Positions 8,055-16,162 of a DNA stretch of 35,897 bases are shown here, in pieces. Source of the stretch: CAYTCZ01 sp964436315 (lineage in GTDB: Bacteria; Actinomycetota; Thermoleophilia; Gaiellales; Gaiellaceae); the NCBI GenBank assembly GCA_964436315.1, contig CAYTCZ010000025.1, positions 1 to 35,897 on the forward strand. The letters are read 5' to 3'. The notes beneath the pieces were generated by a model. That model saw nothing but the letters and a program-made list of their open reading frames with translations. It was not told where the DNA came from and did not search any database. How positions within the stretch are numbered: the first letter of the stretch is position 1; every line of letters starts with the position of its first letter. Both the position numbers and the translations under genes were made by a program.

Positions 8055-9517
8055 TGGCGACTGAAGCCAAGGCAACCACAGGCGCACGGACCGGTGAGCA
8101 GTTCCTCGCGGGACTCCGCAGCGAGGACCGCAACATCTGGCTCGAAGGTGAGCGGATCAGCGACCCGTCGGCTCATCCCAAGCTGCAGGGCGCCGCTCAA
8201 TCACTGGCCGGGCTCTTCGATCTCCAGTTCGCCGAGCCGGACCTCTTCCTGATGGATTCGCCCGATTCAGGCCAACAGGTCAACGTCACACACATTCATC
8301 CGAAAAACAGAGACGACCTCGAACGCCGGCGGCGTGCATCAAAACGGATCGCCGACGTCACGGCCGGGATGATGGGTCGGACTCCGGACTACCTCAATTA
8401 CACGTTCGCCTGTTTCGCCGCCCGCGCCGACGTCTGGGGTCGGTATGGCAACGACGACGGCGCACGAAACATCGCCGAGTATCAGAAGTTCATTCGTGAC
8501 AACGACCTCTCGCTGACACATACGCTCATCAATCCGCAGGTCGATCGTTCGGTCGCCGAGGCCGAGCAGGCCGCCGGAGAGGTTTCGCTCCACAAGGTCG
8601 ATGACACGGACGGCGGAATCCTGGTCCGAGGTGCGCGCATGCTCGCGACTCTGGCTCCGTTTGCTGACGAACTCGCCGTCTACCCCGGAAGCGACCTCCG
8701 CCCGCAAGACGCGAAGTACGCGATCTGTTTCTCGATCCCGATGACGACCCCCGGTCTCAAATTCATCTGCCGTGACTCGTACTCAGTACAGAGATCGGAA
8801 TGGGACTATCCCCTCTCGAGCCGCTTCGACGAGATGGATGCGGTCGTCATCTTCGACGACGTCGAGGTGCCGCGAGATCGCGTATTCCTCGACGGGGATC
8901 CGCTCCTCCACTCCGAGGTCATCACCGACTCCCACTGGCGCGCGCACATCATTCACCAGGCGATGACCCGGGCCTGGGCGAAGCTCGAGTTCGCGTTCGG
9001 TCTCGCCCACACGATCGCTGACATGACCGGTGTCAATGCGTTCGACCACGTCCAGGAGAAGCTTGGTGAGATCTGGTCGATGCTCGAGATGACGCGAGCC
9101 GGAGTGATCGCGGCGGAAGCGGGCTCTTCGCAGGCCGAGAACGCAGACGACTGGATACCCGACGAGCGCTCCCTCGTAGCGCTGCGCGGACTCATGCCGA
9201 AGTGGATCCCACGCACCATCGAGCTGATTCAGCTGATCGGAGGCGGAGGCTTCATGGCGACACCCTCGGAGGCAGATTGGGACGGCCCCCTCCGAGCCGA
9301 AATCGAGCGCTACTACCAGGCGAGGAACGCAGGGGCAGAAACGAAGATTCGCGCATTCCGGCTGGCGTGGGACTTCGTCGGCTCCGCACTCGGCGGCCGC
9401 GGCGAGCTCTACGAGCGCTTCTACCTGCAGGACTCATTCCGCATGACCGCGCTCGCCTATCTACTCGCCGACAAGGACTACCCAACCAAACTGGTTCGTC
9501 AGTTCCTCGAGGACTGA
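8054..9517 (+). CDS. hpaB: 4-hydroxyphenylacetate 3-monooxygenase, oxygenase component (HpaB-like)
   Basis: A 487-residue member of the HpaB/PvcC family of two-component flavin monooxygenases, which use FADH2 and O2 to ortho-hydroxylate phenolic acids. It opens with the family pattern TGEQFLAGLRSEDRNIWLEG and contains the acyl-CoA-dehydrogenase-like middle and helical C-terminal domains (FDDVEVPRDRVFLDGD; LIQLIGGGGFMATPSEAD). The start overlaps the hpaE stop; the flavin reductase gene begins one base after its stop, the standard hpaBC arrangement. Likely substrate is 4-hydroxyphenylacetate, giving homoprotocatechuate for the adjacent dioxygenase. Homologues acting on chlorophenols or other phenols exist, so the substrate is inferred from the operon. 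Confidence 0.88.
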   Translation: MATEAKATTGARTGEQFLAGLRSEDRNIWLEGERISDPSAHPKLQGAAQSLAGLFDLQFAEPDLFLMDSPDSGQQVNVTHIHPKNRDDLERRRRASKRIADVTAGMMGRTPDYLNYTFACFAARADVWGRYGNDDGARNIAEYQKFIRDNDLSLTHTLINPQVDRSVAEAEQAAGEVSLHKVDDTDGGILVRGARMLATLAPFADELAVYPGSDLRPQDAKYAICFSIPMTTPGLKFICRDSYSVQRSEWDYPLSSRFDEMDAVVIFDDVEVPRDRVFLDGDPLLHSEVITDSHWRAHIIHQAMTRAWAKLEFAFGLAHTIADMTGVNAFDHVQEKLGEIWSMLEMTRAGVIAAEAGSSQAENADDWIPDERSLVALRGLMPKWIPRTIELIQLIGGGGFMATPSEADWDGPLRAEIERYYQARNAGAETKIRAFRLAWDFVGSALGGRGELYERFYLQDSFRMTALAYLLADKDYPTKLVRQFLED

Positions 9518-9518
9518 C

Positions 9519-10019
9519 ATGAGCAGCGCCGTCGACGCTCACGAGTTTCGTCGGGTCATGGGGCACTTCCCGACCGGCGTCACGGTGCTGACAACCCGCG
9601 ACGGCGATGAGCTCCACGGCATGACGGCGAACTCGATTACGTCAGTCTCACTCGATCCCGTGCTCATCCTCGTCTGCCTGATGAAGGAAGCGCGAACAGC
9701 CGTCGCGATTCAGCAAGCAGGACGTTTCGCCGTCAACATGCTGCGAGAGGACCAGGAGGACGTCTCACGCCGTTTTGCAACGCCCGGCGAGGATCGCTTC
9801 ACGGGCATTGAAATCGAAGAGGGCCCGAACCAACTACCGCTCCTTCCCAACTGCCTCGCGTACCTGATCTGCCGGGTCAAGGAGATCGTCCCGGCCGGCG
9901 ATCACGACGTCGTCATCGCCGAGGTCGAGTACGCCGAGGAACATGGAAACACGGGCAATCCGCTCGTCTTCCACCTGGGCGGCTATCGGCGTCTTCCTGG
10001 CATGGGCAGGCTTGGATGA
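9519..10019 (+). CDS. hpaC: Flavin reductase, HpaC-like
   Basis: A 166-residue flavin reductase-like FMN-binding-fold protein. Family features include FRRVMGHFPTGVTVLTTRDG at the N-terminus, GMTANSITSVSLDP, and the C-terminal PLVFHLGGYRRL. It should reduce free FAD or FMN with NAD(P)H and hand the reduced flavin to the HpaB-like oxygenase encoded immediately upstream. Length fits the family (about 160-180 residues). The start lies one base beyond the hpaB stop, indicating tight coupling. The next gene starts 43 bases later. Confidence 0.88.
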   Translation: MSSAVDAHEFRRVMGHFPTGVTVLTTRDGDELHGMTANSITSVSLDPVLILVCLMKEARTAVAIQQAGRFAVNMLREDQEDVSRRFATPGEDRFTGIEIEEGPNQLPLLPNCLAYLICRVKEIVPAGDHDVVIAEVEYAEEHGNTGNPLVFHLGGYRRLPGMGRLG

Positions 10020-10062
10020 ACATCTTGGCCGAAAGACGGAGGCCGGAGAGAAAGGGGTCGAC

Positions 10063-10962
10063 ATGACAAAACTCGTGGGCATCCACCACGCCGGTATTCG
10101 TGTTCGCGATCTGGACGAGGCAACCGAGCGTTGGTCACGGCAGTTCGGTCTGACGGTGCGCGACCGGTACGACGACCGCGTCTACCTACGCTGTGCCTAC
10201 GACGACTACGCGATCGAGCTGATTCCGTCCGACGAACCGGGATTCGATCACGCCGGCTGGGAGCTTGCTCCAGGGAGTTTCATCGAGGATCTCGACCTCA
10301 AGGGCGAGGTCGTCGAGCGACCGGATCGGTCGTCGTCACTCGTGCTTTCCGACCCCGACGGCTACGGCGTTGAGATCGTCGAGTCCTTCTCACGCGATCC
10401 GTTTCCCGACGTCGCCCAGGTTGGGGGCGAACTCCCAGGATTCCATCCGCGCAAGCTGGGGCACATCAACGTCCTCTCCGAAGACGTGAAGGCACTCTCG
10501 TCCTTCTACGTCGACGAGCTCGGTTTTCGCCTGACCGACTTCCTGGGCGACGAGGGAATCTGGCTCCACCTGAACGCCGACCACCACGTGCACGCCATGC
10601 TCCAGAAGACGCCGGCCCACTTCCATCACATCGCGCTCGAGCTCGTCGATTGGGGTGAGATGCGCGTCGCTCTCGACCACCTCGCACAACACGGCCGTTG
10701 GTCGATCTGGGGACCGGGCCGACACGGTGTCGCTGCAAGCGTGTTCGCCTACATTCGCATTCCCGAGGAGGACATGATCGTCGAACTCTATGCAGACATG
10801 GAGCAGCTTCGTCCCAATCATCAGCCACGACAGTGGGAAGACAGCCCGCACTCCTCGAACGTCTGGGGATCACTGCCGCCGCGGACGTACTTCCGCTTCG
10901 ACGACGAAGCGATCGAGGCAGAGCGTCAGCAGCTCCAGGCGCTCGGGGGCGCAGTGGTCTAG
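10063..10962 (+). CDS. hpaD: Extradiol ring-cleavage dioxygenase, homoprotocatechuate 2,3-dioxygenase type
   Basis: A 299-residue type I extradiol dioxygenase built from two vicinal-oxygen-chelate modules. The second module carries the expected iron ligands: His134 in KLGHINV, a histidine in FHHIALE (188/189) and Glu241 in MIVELYADME. The first module (HHAGIRVRDL) is degenerate, as in the family. It should cleave 3,4-dihydroxyphenylacetate between C2 and C3, giving the semialdehyde for HpaE. The ATG at 10063 follows AAAGGGG; the longer upstream frame overlaps hpaC and is not supported. The stop codon shares CTAG with the stop of the convergent oxidoreductase gene. The cleavage position is inferred from operon context. 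Confidence 0.85.
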   Translation: MTKLVGIHHAGIRVRDLDEATERWSRQFGLTVRDRYDDRVYLRCAYDDYAIELIPSDEPGFDHAGWELAPGSFIEDLDLKGEVVERPDRSSSLVLSDPDGYGVEIVESFSRDPFPDVAQVGGELPGFHPRKLGHINVLSEDVKALSSFYVDELGFRLTDFLGDEGIWLHLNADHHVHAMLQKTPAHFHHIALELVDWGEMRVALDHLAQHGRWSIWGPGRHGVAASVFAYIRIPEEDMIVELYADMEQLRPNHQPRQWEDSPHSSNVWGSLPPRTYFRFDDEAIEAERQQLQALGGAVV

Positions 10963-11900
10963 CACGACGACGCGAGCTCGGTCACTCGTTCGACGATCCG
11001 CCGCGAGAGCGCTCCAACCTCGGCGGGATCGTTCGTGAACTGCGACGGCTTGAAGCAGAATGACGTGAACCCCGCCTCGAGCTGAAGGGGAACCGACTCG
11101 AGGGCCTGATCGAGATCGGCGACGCTCTCGGTGTCCGGGAACACCGCGCGCGCCCCGCCGACCAGCTCGAGTTCACTGATGTCTCGGCCAGCCGCGCGCA
11201 TCGCAACCGACAGCCACTCGAGCTCCTCCGGGCTTGGCACACCGAGCGGATGAAAGCCGTGGCCGTACGTGACGATTCGCCTGACGAGCCGGTCGTGGAG
11301 CCTGCTGCCACCGAACCACAGCACGGGGCCTCCCGCCCGATATGCCTTGGGCTCGAAGTACACGTCCGAGAACTGGTAGTGCCGACCTTTGTACGAGGCG
11401 GGGGTCTCGCGCCACAGCACATCCCACGCGGCCAGATGCTCGTCGAGCAGCTCGCCCCGGCGCTCGAACGGAATGCCCAGCGCTTGGTACTCGTCCCGGT
11501 GCCAGCTCACCGTCGGCTGCACGACGAGCCGGCCCTGGGAGAGAAGATCGAGCGTGGCCAGCTCCTTGGCGAGCAGAAGCGGGTGGCGAAGGGGCGCGAT
11601 CACCGCCCCTGCGATGAGTCTGATTCGACTCGTCGCCACGGCAATCGCACTCAGCAGCATCAGGGAGTTCGGCCACGGCGTGGCTGGATCCTGGTTGCCC
11701 GGAAGCGCGTACTCACGAGGGTTCGGCGGCACACCCTCCGAGTCCGAACTCGGCCCAAGCACGATGTGCTCGCTCACCATCACGGCGTCCACGCCGGCGT
11801 CCTCCGCCTCGACGGCGAAACGCACAAGCGCCCGTAGATCGTGCGGAGGCGCGAGCGTCCAGTTTTCACTGAGGATGAGAATCAGCTTCGGAGCCGGCAC
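10959..11900 (-). CDS. Luciferase-like monooxygenase-fold oxidoreductase, possibly F420-dependent
   Basis: A 313-residue bacterial-luciferase-like TIM-barrel oxidoreductase. The N-terminus (LILSENWTLAPPHDLRALVRFAVEAEDAGVDAVMVSEH) and the stretch LLSQGRLVVQPTVSWHRDEYQALGIPF are typical of actinobacterial LLM-class enzymes, many of which use F420 rather than FMN. No substrate can be named. It is transcribed toward hpaD, and the two stop codons overlap in CTAG (10959-10962). Upstream on the same strand lie the remains of a short-chain dehydrogenase gene and an FAH gene, so this was probably once a three-gene operon. The GTG start at 11900 has no clear ribosome site and begins six bases past the dehydrogenase remnant's stop, suggesting former coupling. 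Confidence 0.82.
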   Translation of the reverse strand: MPAPKLILILSENWTLAPPHDLRALVRFAVEAEDAGVDAVMVSEHIVLGPSSDSEGVPPNPREYALPGNQDPATPWPNSLMLLSAIAVATSRIRLIAGAVIAPLRHPLLLAKELATLDLLSQGRLVVQPTVSWHRDEYQALGIPFERRGELLDEHLAAWDVLWRETPASYKGRHYQFSDVYFEPKAYRAGGPVLWFGGSRLHDRLVRRIVTYGHGFHPLGVPSPEELEWLSVAMRAAGRDISELELVGGARAVFPDTESVADLDQALESVPLQLEAGFTSFCFKPSQFTNDPAEVGALSRRIVERVTELASSC

Positions 11901-11905
11901 GAGTT

Positions 11906-12131
11906 CTACGAGCGGAAGGCGAGTGTGCCGACATCGACAACCTCACTTCCGCCGTCGGCCACGAGTACTGCGCCGGTCACGAATGAGGAATCGTCGGAGG
12001 CGAGGAACTCGATCGTTGCCGCGATTTCGTAGGTCATAGACCATCGACCGAACCAAGCTGAGAAGAGCTGCCTTGCTCGTCGAGTACGCGGCGTCGTGCG
12101 GGCCCGCGAACAGGACGGCGAGGGAGGACAC
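11906..12131 (-). pseudogene. Degraded short-chain dehydrogenase/reductase (SDR) remnant
   Basis: Two frames read as pieces of one SDR. From about 12131 the minus strand encodes SSLAVLFAGPHDAAYSTSK, containing the classical YxxxK catalytic pair, followed by ALLSLVRSMVYDLR. Then, in another frame, it encodes IAATIEFLASDDSSFVTGAV with the C-terminal VADGG motif, ending at the stop at 11906. The N-terminal cofactor half is absent, and the usual region between the YDL helix and the EIAATIEFL helix is missing, so at least two deletions occurred. The upstream edge joins directly to the 3' end of the FAH gene, which reads through part of this remnant out of frame. Confidence 0.8.
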
Positions 12132-12951
12132 AGCGATTACGCATCGTGCCCAGGCCCTCGATCTCGGTCTCGAGAACGTTCCCCGCAGCCAGGTAGCGTG
12201 GCGGATTCCATTCGTCGCCGGTTCCCCCTGGCGTCCCGGTGAAGATCAAATCGCCGGCCTCGAGCGTGATATGCCGCGAGAGCCACGCCAGGAGCTCGGG
12301 GATCGTGAAGACGAGGTCGCTTGTCTGCGCACTCTGGACCTCCTCCCCGTCGACTCGACAACGAAGGGCAAGATCCGGCGGCAACGCCACTTCGTCGACA
12401 CTCACCAGCGTGGGCCCGATGGGTGCGAAGGTGTCGTACGACTTCGACACGGTGAACTGCCGCATTGCGCGGAATTGCTCCTCCCGGTCTGAGATGTCTT
12501 GGCCGCAGGTGAAGCCAGCCACGTACGACCAGGCCCCATCCTCGGGAATCGCGCGCCCACGCCGTCCTAGAACAACGACGAGCTCGGCCTCCCAATCAAT
12601 CCGGAGCCGGCCAGTAGGCACGACGATGTCACTCGTCGGGCCGGAGAGTGCGCTCGGCAGGCGGGCGAAGACCACCGGCTCCTCCGGCAGCGTGAGCCCG
12701 GCCTCCTCCGCATGAGCACGGTAGTTGAGACCGATCGCGAAGATCTTCTGCGGCCGTGGGACGGGAGGGCCGAGTTCGACCTCGTCGACACCGGGCGCAT
12801 CGTCAAGGTCTCCGAGACCTTCGAGCTCCGCGAGACGCGGAATCAGGGCCATTGGATCCGCTGGCAGCTGGCCCAAACTGGCCTGCTCGACGTCAATAAG
12901 CCTGCAGTCGCGAAGCACCGCCGCTCGACCATTCACGTTCGCAAGCCTCAT
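12034..12951 (-). CDS. Fumarylacetoacetate hydrolase family protein with chimeric C-terminus
   Basis: A 305-residue FAH-family protein with an N-terminal extension of about 65 residues followed by the FAH core: KIFAIGLNYRAHAEEAG, DWEAELVVVLGRRGRA, KSYDTFAPIGP and LEAGDLIFTGTPGGTG. The full motif set suggests an active hydratase, isomerase or hydrolase of acyl-pyruvate or oxo-enoate substrates. After EIEGLGTMRNRC, where family members usually end within a few residues, the frame runs about 30 residues into a degraded SDR gene in the wrong frame (ending SVDGL), so the natural stop was lost by a deletion. The active-site core is intact, so function may remain. It is divergent from the P450 at 13002. 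Confidence 0.82.
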   Translation of the reverse strand: MRLANVNGRAAVLRDCRLIDVEQASLGQLPADPMALIPRLAELEGLGDLDDAPGVDEVELGPPVPRPQKIFAIGLNYRAHAEEAGLTLPEEPVVFARLPSALSGPTSDIVVPTGRLRIDWEAELVVVLGRRGRAIPEDGAWSYVAGFTCGQDISDREEQFRAMRQFTVSKSYDTFAPIGPTLVSVDEVALPPDLALRCRVDGEEVQSAQTSDLVFTIPELLAWLSRHITLEAGDLIFTGTPGGTGDEWNPPRYLAAGNVLETEIEGLGTMRNRCVLPRRPVRGPARRRVLDEQGSSSQLGSVDGL

Positions 12952-13001
12952 CGGCTGGCAACCCTATCCCGTCGTGAGTCTGAACGGAATACGATGATCG
13001 A

Positions 13002-14201
13002 ATGACCATCGGCGAGAGCTTCACGCTCGAAGAGCTCGAGGCCGATCCGTATCCGATCTACAAGCGGCTGCGTGACCGCGAGCCGGTGAGTTTCGCTCCA
13101 TCGGTGCAGCTCTGGCTCGTGACGCGGTGGGACGATGTTAAAGCCGTTGATCTCGATCCGGAAATCTTCACTGCAGCGACCGACCCGTCGACGCTGAACC
13201 GAACGCTCGGGATCTGCATGCTCGGCTCGGAAGGGCCCGGCCACCAACGTATCCGAGCGATCTCGGAGCCGCCGTTCCGCCCAAAGGCGGTCGAAGCTCA
13301 TACCGAGACGCTCATCCCCACGATCGCTGACGAACTGATCAGCACATTCGAGGATCGAGGCGAGGTCGAACTCGTTGCCGAGTTTGCCCGACCGATGTCG
13401 GTCCTTACGCTCCGCAGCGTCCTCGGGCTCGACGAGATCCCGGTCGAAACCATTAGCGAGTGGTTCATGGGTTTCATGGTCGGACTCTCGAACTTCGAAG
13501 GGGATCCGGCGAAGGAGAAGGTCGGCCAAGCCGCTACCGCGGCGGCGACCGCGGGGATCATGCCGATCATCGAGCGGCTCGAGCGCGACCCCGACGAGTC
13601 GGCGATCTCGTGGATGCTCCACGAGAAGTCGAACGGTGACGGAATGACGCGCGAAGAGGTCCTCGCCAACGTCAAGCTGATGATGAGCGGGGGTCTCCAG
13701 GAGCCGCAGGAAACAGTGGCAATCACAACGTGGGCGCTTCTGTCGCACCCCGATCAACTCGCCGACGTACTCGGCGACTTCGCTCTTATTCGGCCGGCGG
13801 TTGAGGAGGCGATGCGCTGCTACTCACCGGTCGGAACCTCGACTCGCCAGACGACCCGGGCGACCACGTTCCGCGGCGTCGACCTCGAGCAGGGCGCTCT
13901 CGTTGCGGCAGTCTTGTCTTCTGCCAATCGAGATGAGCGACGCTGGACCGACCCCGACCGTTTCGACATTCACCGGAAAGAGGGAGCGCACCTAGCGTTC
14001 TCGACCGGAGCCCACTACTGCCTTGGTGCGTGGCTCGGACGGGCAACGACCCGCGTTGCAGTCCAGTTGCTCCTCGAGCGCCTGCCGAACCTACGCCTCG
14101 ACCCCGGGCACGAAGTCGTCTTCAGCGGCTGGGAGTTTCGCGGGCCACAGGCGCTGCATCTGAGATGGGGTCAGGTCTCCGATGTTGCAGCTGCTGCGTA
14201 G
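13002..14201 (+). CDS. Cytochrome P450 (soluble bacterial type)
   Basis: A 399-residue cytochrome P450. The haem-ligand loop is FSTGAHYCLGAWLGR with Cys340; the ExxR motif is EAMR (269-272). The I-helix reads SGGLQEPQET in place of the common AGxxTT, a variant seen in some bacterial P450s. It needs a ferredoxin and reductase, none of which is encoded nearby. It is divergent from the FAH gene with only 50 bases between them, so the promoters overlap. The last residues (WGQVSDVAAAA) are encoded by a copy of the REP-like repeat at 14167-14189; the natural C-terminus probably ended at about HLRW, and the repeat supplied a new stop. Substrate unknown. Confidence 0.88.
   Translation: MTIGESFTLEELEADPYPIYKRLRDREPVSFAPSVQLWLVTRWDDVKAVDLDPEIFTAATDPSTLNRTLGICMLGSEGPGHQRIRAISEPPFRPKAVEAHTETLIPTIADELISTFEDRGEVELVAEFARPMSVLTLRSVLGLDEIPVETISEWFMGFMVGLSNFEGDPAKEKVGQAATAAATAGIMPIIERLERDPDESAISWMLHEKSNGDGMTREEVLANVKLMMSGGLQEPQETVAITTWALLSHPDQLADVLGDFALIRPAVEEAMRCYSPVGTSTRQTTRATTFRGVDLEQGALVAAVLSSANRDERRWTDPDRFDIHRKEGAHLAFSTGAHYCLGAWLGRATTRVAVQLLLERLPNLRLDPGHEVVFSGWEFRGPQALHLRWGQVSDVAAAA
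14167..14189 (+). repeat. REP-like repeat, copy A
   Basis: A 23-bp unit containing GGGGTCAGGTCTCCGATG. It overlaps the 3' end of the P450 gene. With copy B it forms an inverted pair around a 12-base loop. Confidence 0.85.
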
Positions 14202-14224
14202 TGCAACATCAGAGACCTGACCCC
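14202..14224 (-). repeat. REP-like repeat, copy B (inverted)
   Basis: Reverse complement of copy A with one mismatch, beginning one base after the P450 stop. The A/B pair can form a 23-bp stem that may terminate transcription from both convergent operons. Confidence 0.85.
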
Positions 14225-14225
14225 G

Positions 14226-14257
14226 TCCCAAGGTAGGCCGCCTGGACTGCGGCGTCC
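14226..14257 (-). repeat. Duplicated 3' tail of the LivM-LivG gene
   Basis: Thirty of 32 bases match 14300-14331, the segment encoding DAAVQAAYLG at the C-terminus of the ABC protein. It lies outside the gene between repeat copies B and C, a displaced partial duplicate. Confidence 0.85.
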
Positions 14258-14264
14258 ATCGAGA

Positions 14265-14287
14265 TGCAACATCGGAGACCTGACCCC
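14265..14287 (-). repeat. REP-like repeat, copy C
   Basis: Same 23-bp unit as copy A in inverted orientation (exact reverse complement of A), ending five bases before the ABC gene stop codon. Copies B and C are 63 bases apart and bracket the duplicated gene tail. Confidence 0.85.
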
Positions 14288-14291
14288 ATTC

Positions 14292-16112
14292 TCAACCAGT
14301 TCCAAGGTACGCCGCCTGGACTGCGGCGTCCGCCTGAATCTGAGCCGGAGTTCCTTCGGCGATGACGGCACCCTGGTCGAGGACATAAATCCGATCGCAG
14401 ATGTTGGTGATGAAGTGAAGATCGTGGTCGATGACGACCACACCGGCACCAATGGACTTCGCCGTTTGTCGAACGTGGTCGATCATCACGAGCGATTCGC
14501 GCTCCCCCATCCCCGACGTTGGCTCGTCGAGCAGTAGGAAGTCTGGTAGCGCTGCAGCCGCCCGTGCCAGCTCGAGCTTGCGGGCAGATCCGTAGTCGAG
14601 CTCGCGAGCCCGTCGCTCCCGAACATCCCAGAGGCCCGCGGCCGCGACGAGCCGGTCGACGTCCGGCGCTTCTCGGCCATCGCGGCGCTTCTTGGCGGCA
14701 AGGGCAGCCACCGCGATGTTCTCGCGCACCGAGAGCGAGGGGAAAAGTCGGAAGTTCTGGAAGGTCCGGACCAGACCCGCCCGGGCGATCTTGTAGGTCT
14801 GCTCGCCTGAGAGATCGTGGCCGTTGAGGCCGAACCTCCCCGCGGTCGGCTCCACCACTCCGGTGATCACGTTGAGGAGGGTGGTCTTTCCCGCCCCGTT
14901 CGGCCCGATGAGGCCGACGACTTCGTCAGGATCGGCGTTGACGTACGCGTCCTCGAGAGCACGGAAACCGCCGAAGTAGACCGTCACGTTGTCGGCGTTC
15001 AGCGCGCTCGGGCTCGGAGCCTCGATCGCCGGTGGCTCGGTCGGCTCTTCCTCGCGCCTCTGCCGCCACCGTCTCAGCGGATAGTCGACCTCCCAGTCGC
15101 GCAAGAGCCCCTCGGGCCGAAGAATCATGAAGCCAAGCATCGCGAGGCCGAGGAAGAGATCGGACAGTCCCTCCTGCAAGATCCAGTTGAGCCCAGGAAC
15201 CGAAACGTCAGGGCCGCCCAGGTGGCGAGTGAATTCGTTACCGACCGTGATGATTGCGACCCCGAGTAGCGCGCCCGTCACGCCGTTGCGACCGCCAACA
15301 ATGAGCATCGTGAGCGTGAGCAACGTGATGCTGAAGAAGAAGAACCGCGGCGACATCGAGCCAAGCACCTGAACCCGTAACGAAGCGCCGACGGCAACGA
15401 CTGCCACGCTCAGCATCAGCCCCACCATCTGGGTGACCGCCGGATTGATTCCCATCGCCCGCGCTGCGAGATCGTCCTCTCGGGCCGCCTGAGCCTGCCG
15501 GCCGAGCGACGTCTCGCGAAACAGACGAGCAATGAGAACGACGACCAAGAGCACGATGATGATCGGCGTGCGATCCTCGAGGGCGTTGCCAGGCCCGAAA
15601 GTCAGCCCCGCGAACCCGGCAGTGAGGTCGGGAAGATTCAAACCGACCTCGTGCACCGCGAACAGAAGCATGAGCGTGATCATCGTCGCGGCAACGGCTC
15701 CGGACTTAGCACCCGAACGCGTGAGCCCAAGGCCCACGATGAAAGCTAGAACGAGCGTCACCCCGACCGCGACGGCCGTCGCCGCGACTGGATCGAGATG
15801 CACGTCCACGAGTCCGAACGGGGCGTCCGGCACCAGACGTTCCTTGAACCTCGGATCAATTGCGAGTAGCGCGACCGTGTAGCCGGCGACCGCTCCGAAG
15901 CCCATATGGCCGAACGACAGGATGCCCGTGTTGCCAACGTAGATCTGGAGCCCGAGAACGAGAATCGCGTTGACGAGCATCTGCGTGACGAGGATGTCGC
16001 GCGATCCACCCCCGCCAGACGCGTACAGAAGTCCACCGCCGACGAGGAGTCCGAAGAGGACGACCGCTCCAGCGCTGGGAAAGACCAGCCGATCGAGCGG
16101 GTTCCTAAGCAT
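14292..16112 (-). CDS. Branched-chain amino acid-type ABC transporter, fused LivM permease and LivG ATPase
   Basis: A 606-residue fusion. The first ~345 residues are a LivM-type permease with many hydrophobic helices and the family stretch YVGNTGILSFGHMGFGAVAG. After a charged linker (RRWRQRREEEPTEPP) the C-terminal ~240 residues form a LivG-type ATPase with Walker A GPNGAGKT, Walker B LLLDEPTSGM and switch histidine in VIDHD. The signature motif reads YGSARKLELARA, as in LivG-type proteins where LSGGQ is altered. The ATG at 16112 follows GGAGG and is preferred to the GTG at 16127. The substrate may be an amino acid, amide, urea or aromatic acid, judging from related HAAT transporters. A 213-base gap containing a repeat separates it from livH. 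Confidence 0.88.
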   Translation of the reverse strand: MLRNPLDRLVFPSAGAVVLFGLLVGGGLLYASGGGGSRDILVTQMLVNAILVLGLQIYVGNTGILSFGHMGFGAVAGYTVALLAIDPRFKERLVPDAPFGLVDVHLDPVAATAVAVGVTLVLAFIVGLGLTRSGAKSGAVAATMITLMLLFAVHEVGLNLPDLTAGFAGLTFGPGNALEDRTPIIIVLLVVVLIARLFRETSLGRQAQAAREDDLAARAMGINPAVTQMVGLMLSVAVVAVGASLRVQVLGSMSPRFFFFSITLLTLTMLIVGGRNGVTGALLGVAIITVGNEFTRHLGGPDVSVPGLNWILQEGLSDLFLGLAMLGFMILRPEGLLRDWEVDYPLRRWRQRREEEPTEPPAIEAPSPSALNADNVTVYFGGFRALEDAYVNADPDEVVGLIGPNGAGKTTLLNVITGVVEPTAGRFGLNGHDLSGEQTYKIARAGLVRTFQNFRLFPSLSVRENIAVAALAAKKRRDGREAPDVDRLVAAAGLWDVRERRARELDYGSARKLELARAAAALPDFLLLDEPTSGMGERESLVMIDHVRQTAKSIGAGVVVIDHDLHFITNICDRIYVLDQGAVIAEGTPAQIQADAAVQAAYLGTG

Positions 16113-16162
16113 CGGCGAGTCCTCCACAACCGAACGCGCCGCGGATGGGGCCCTCGGTTTTC

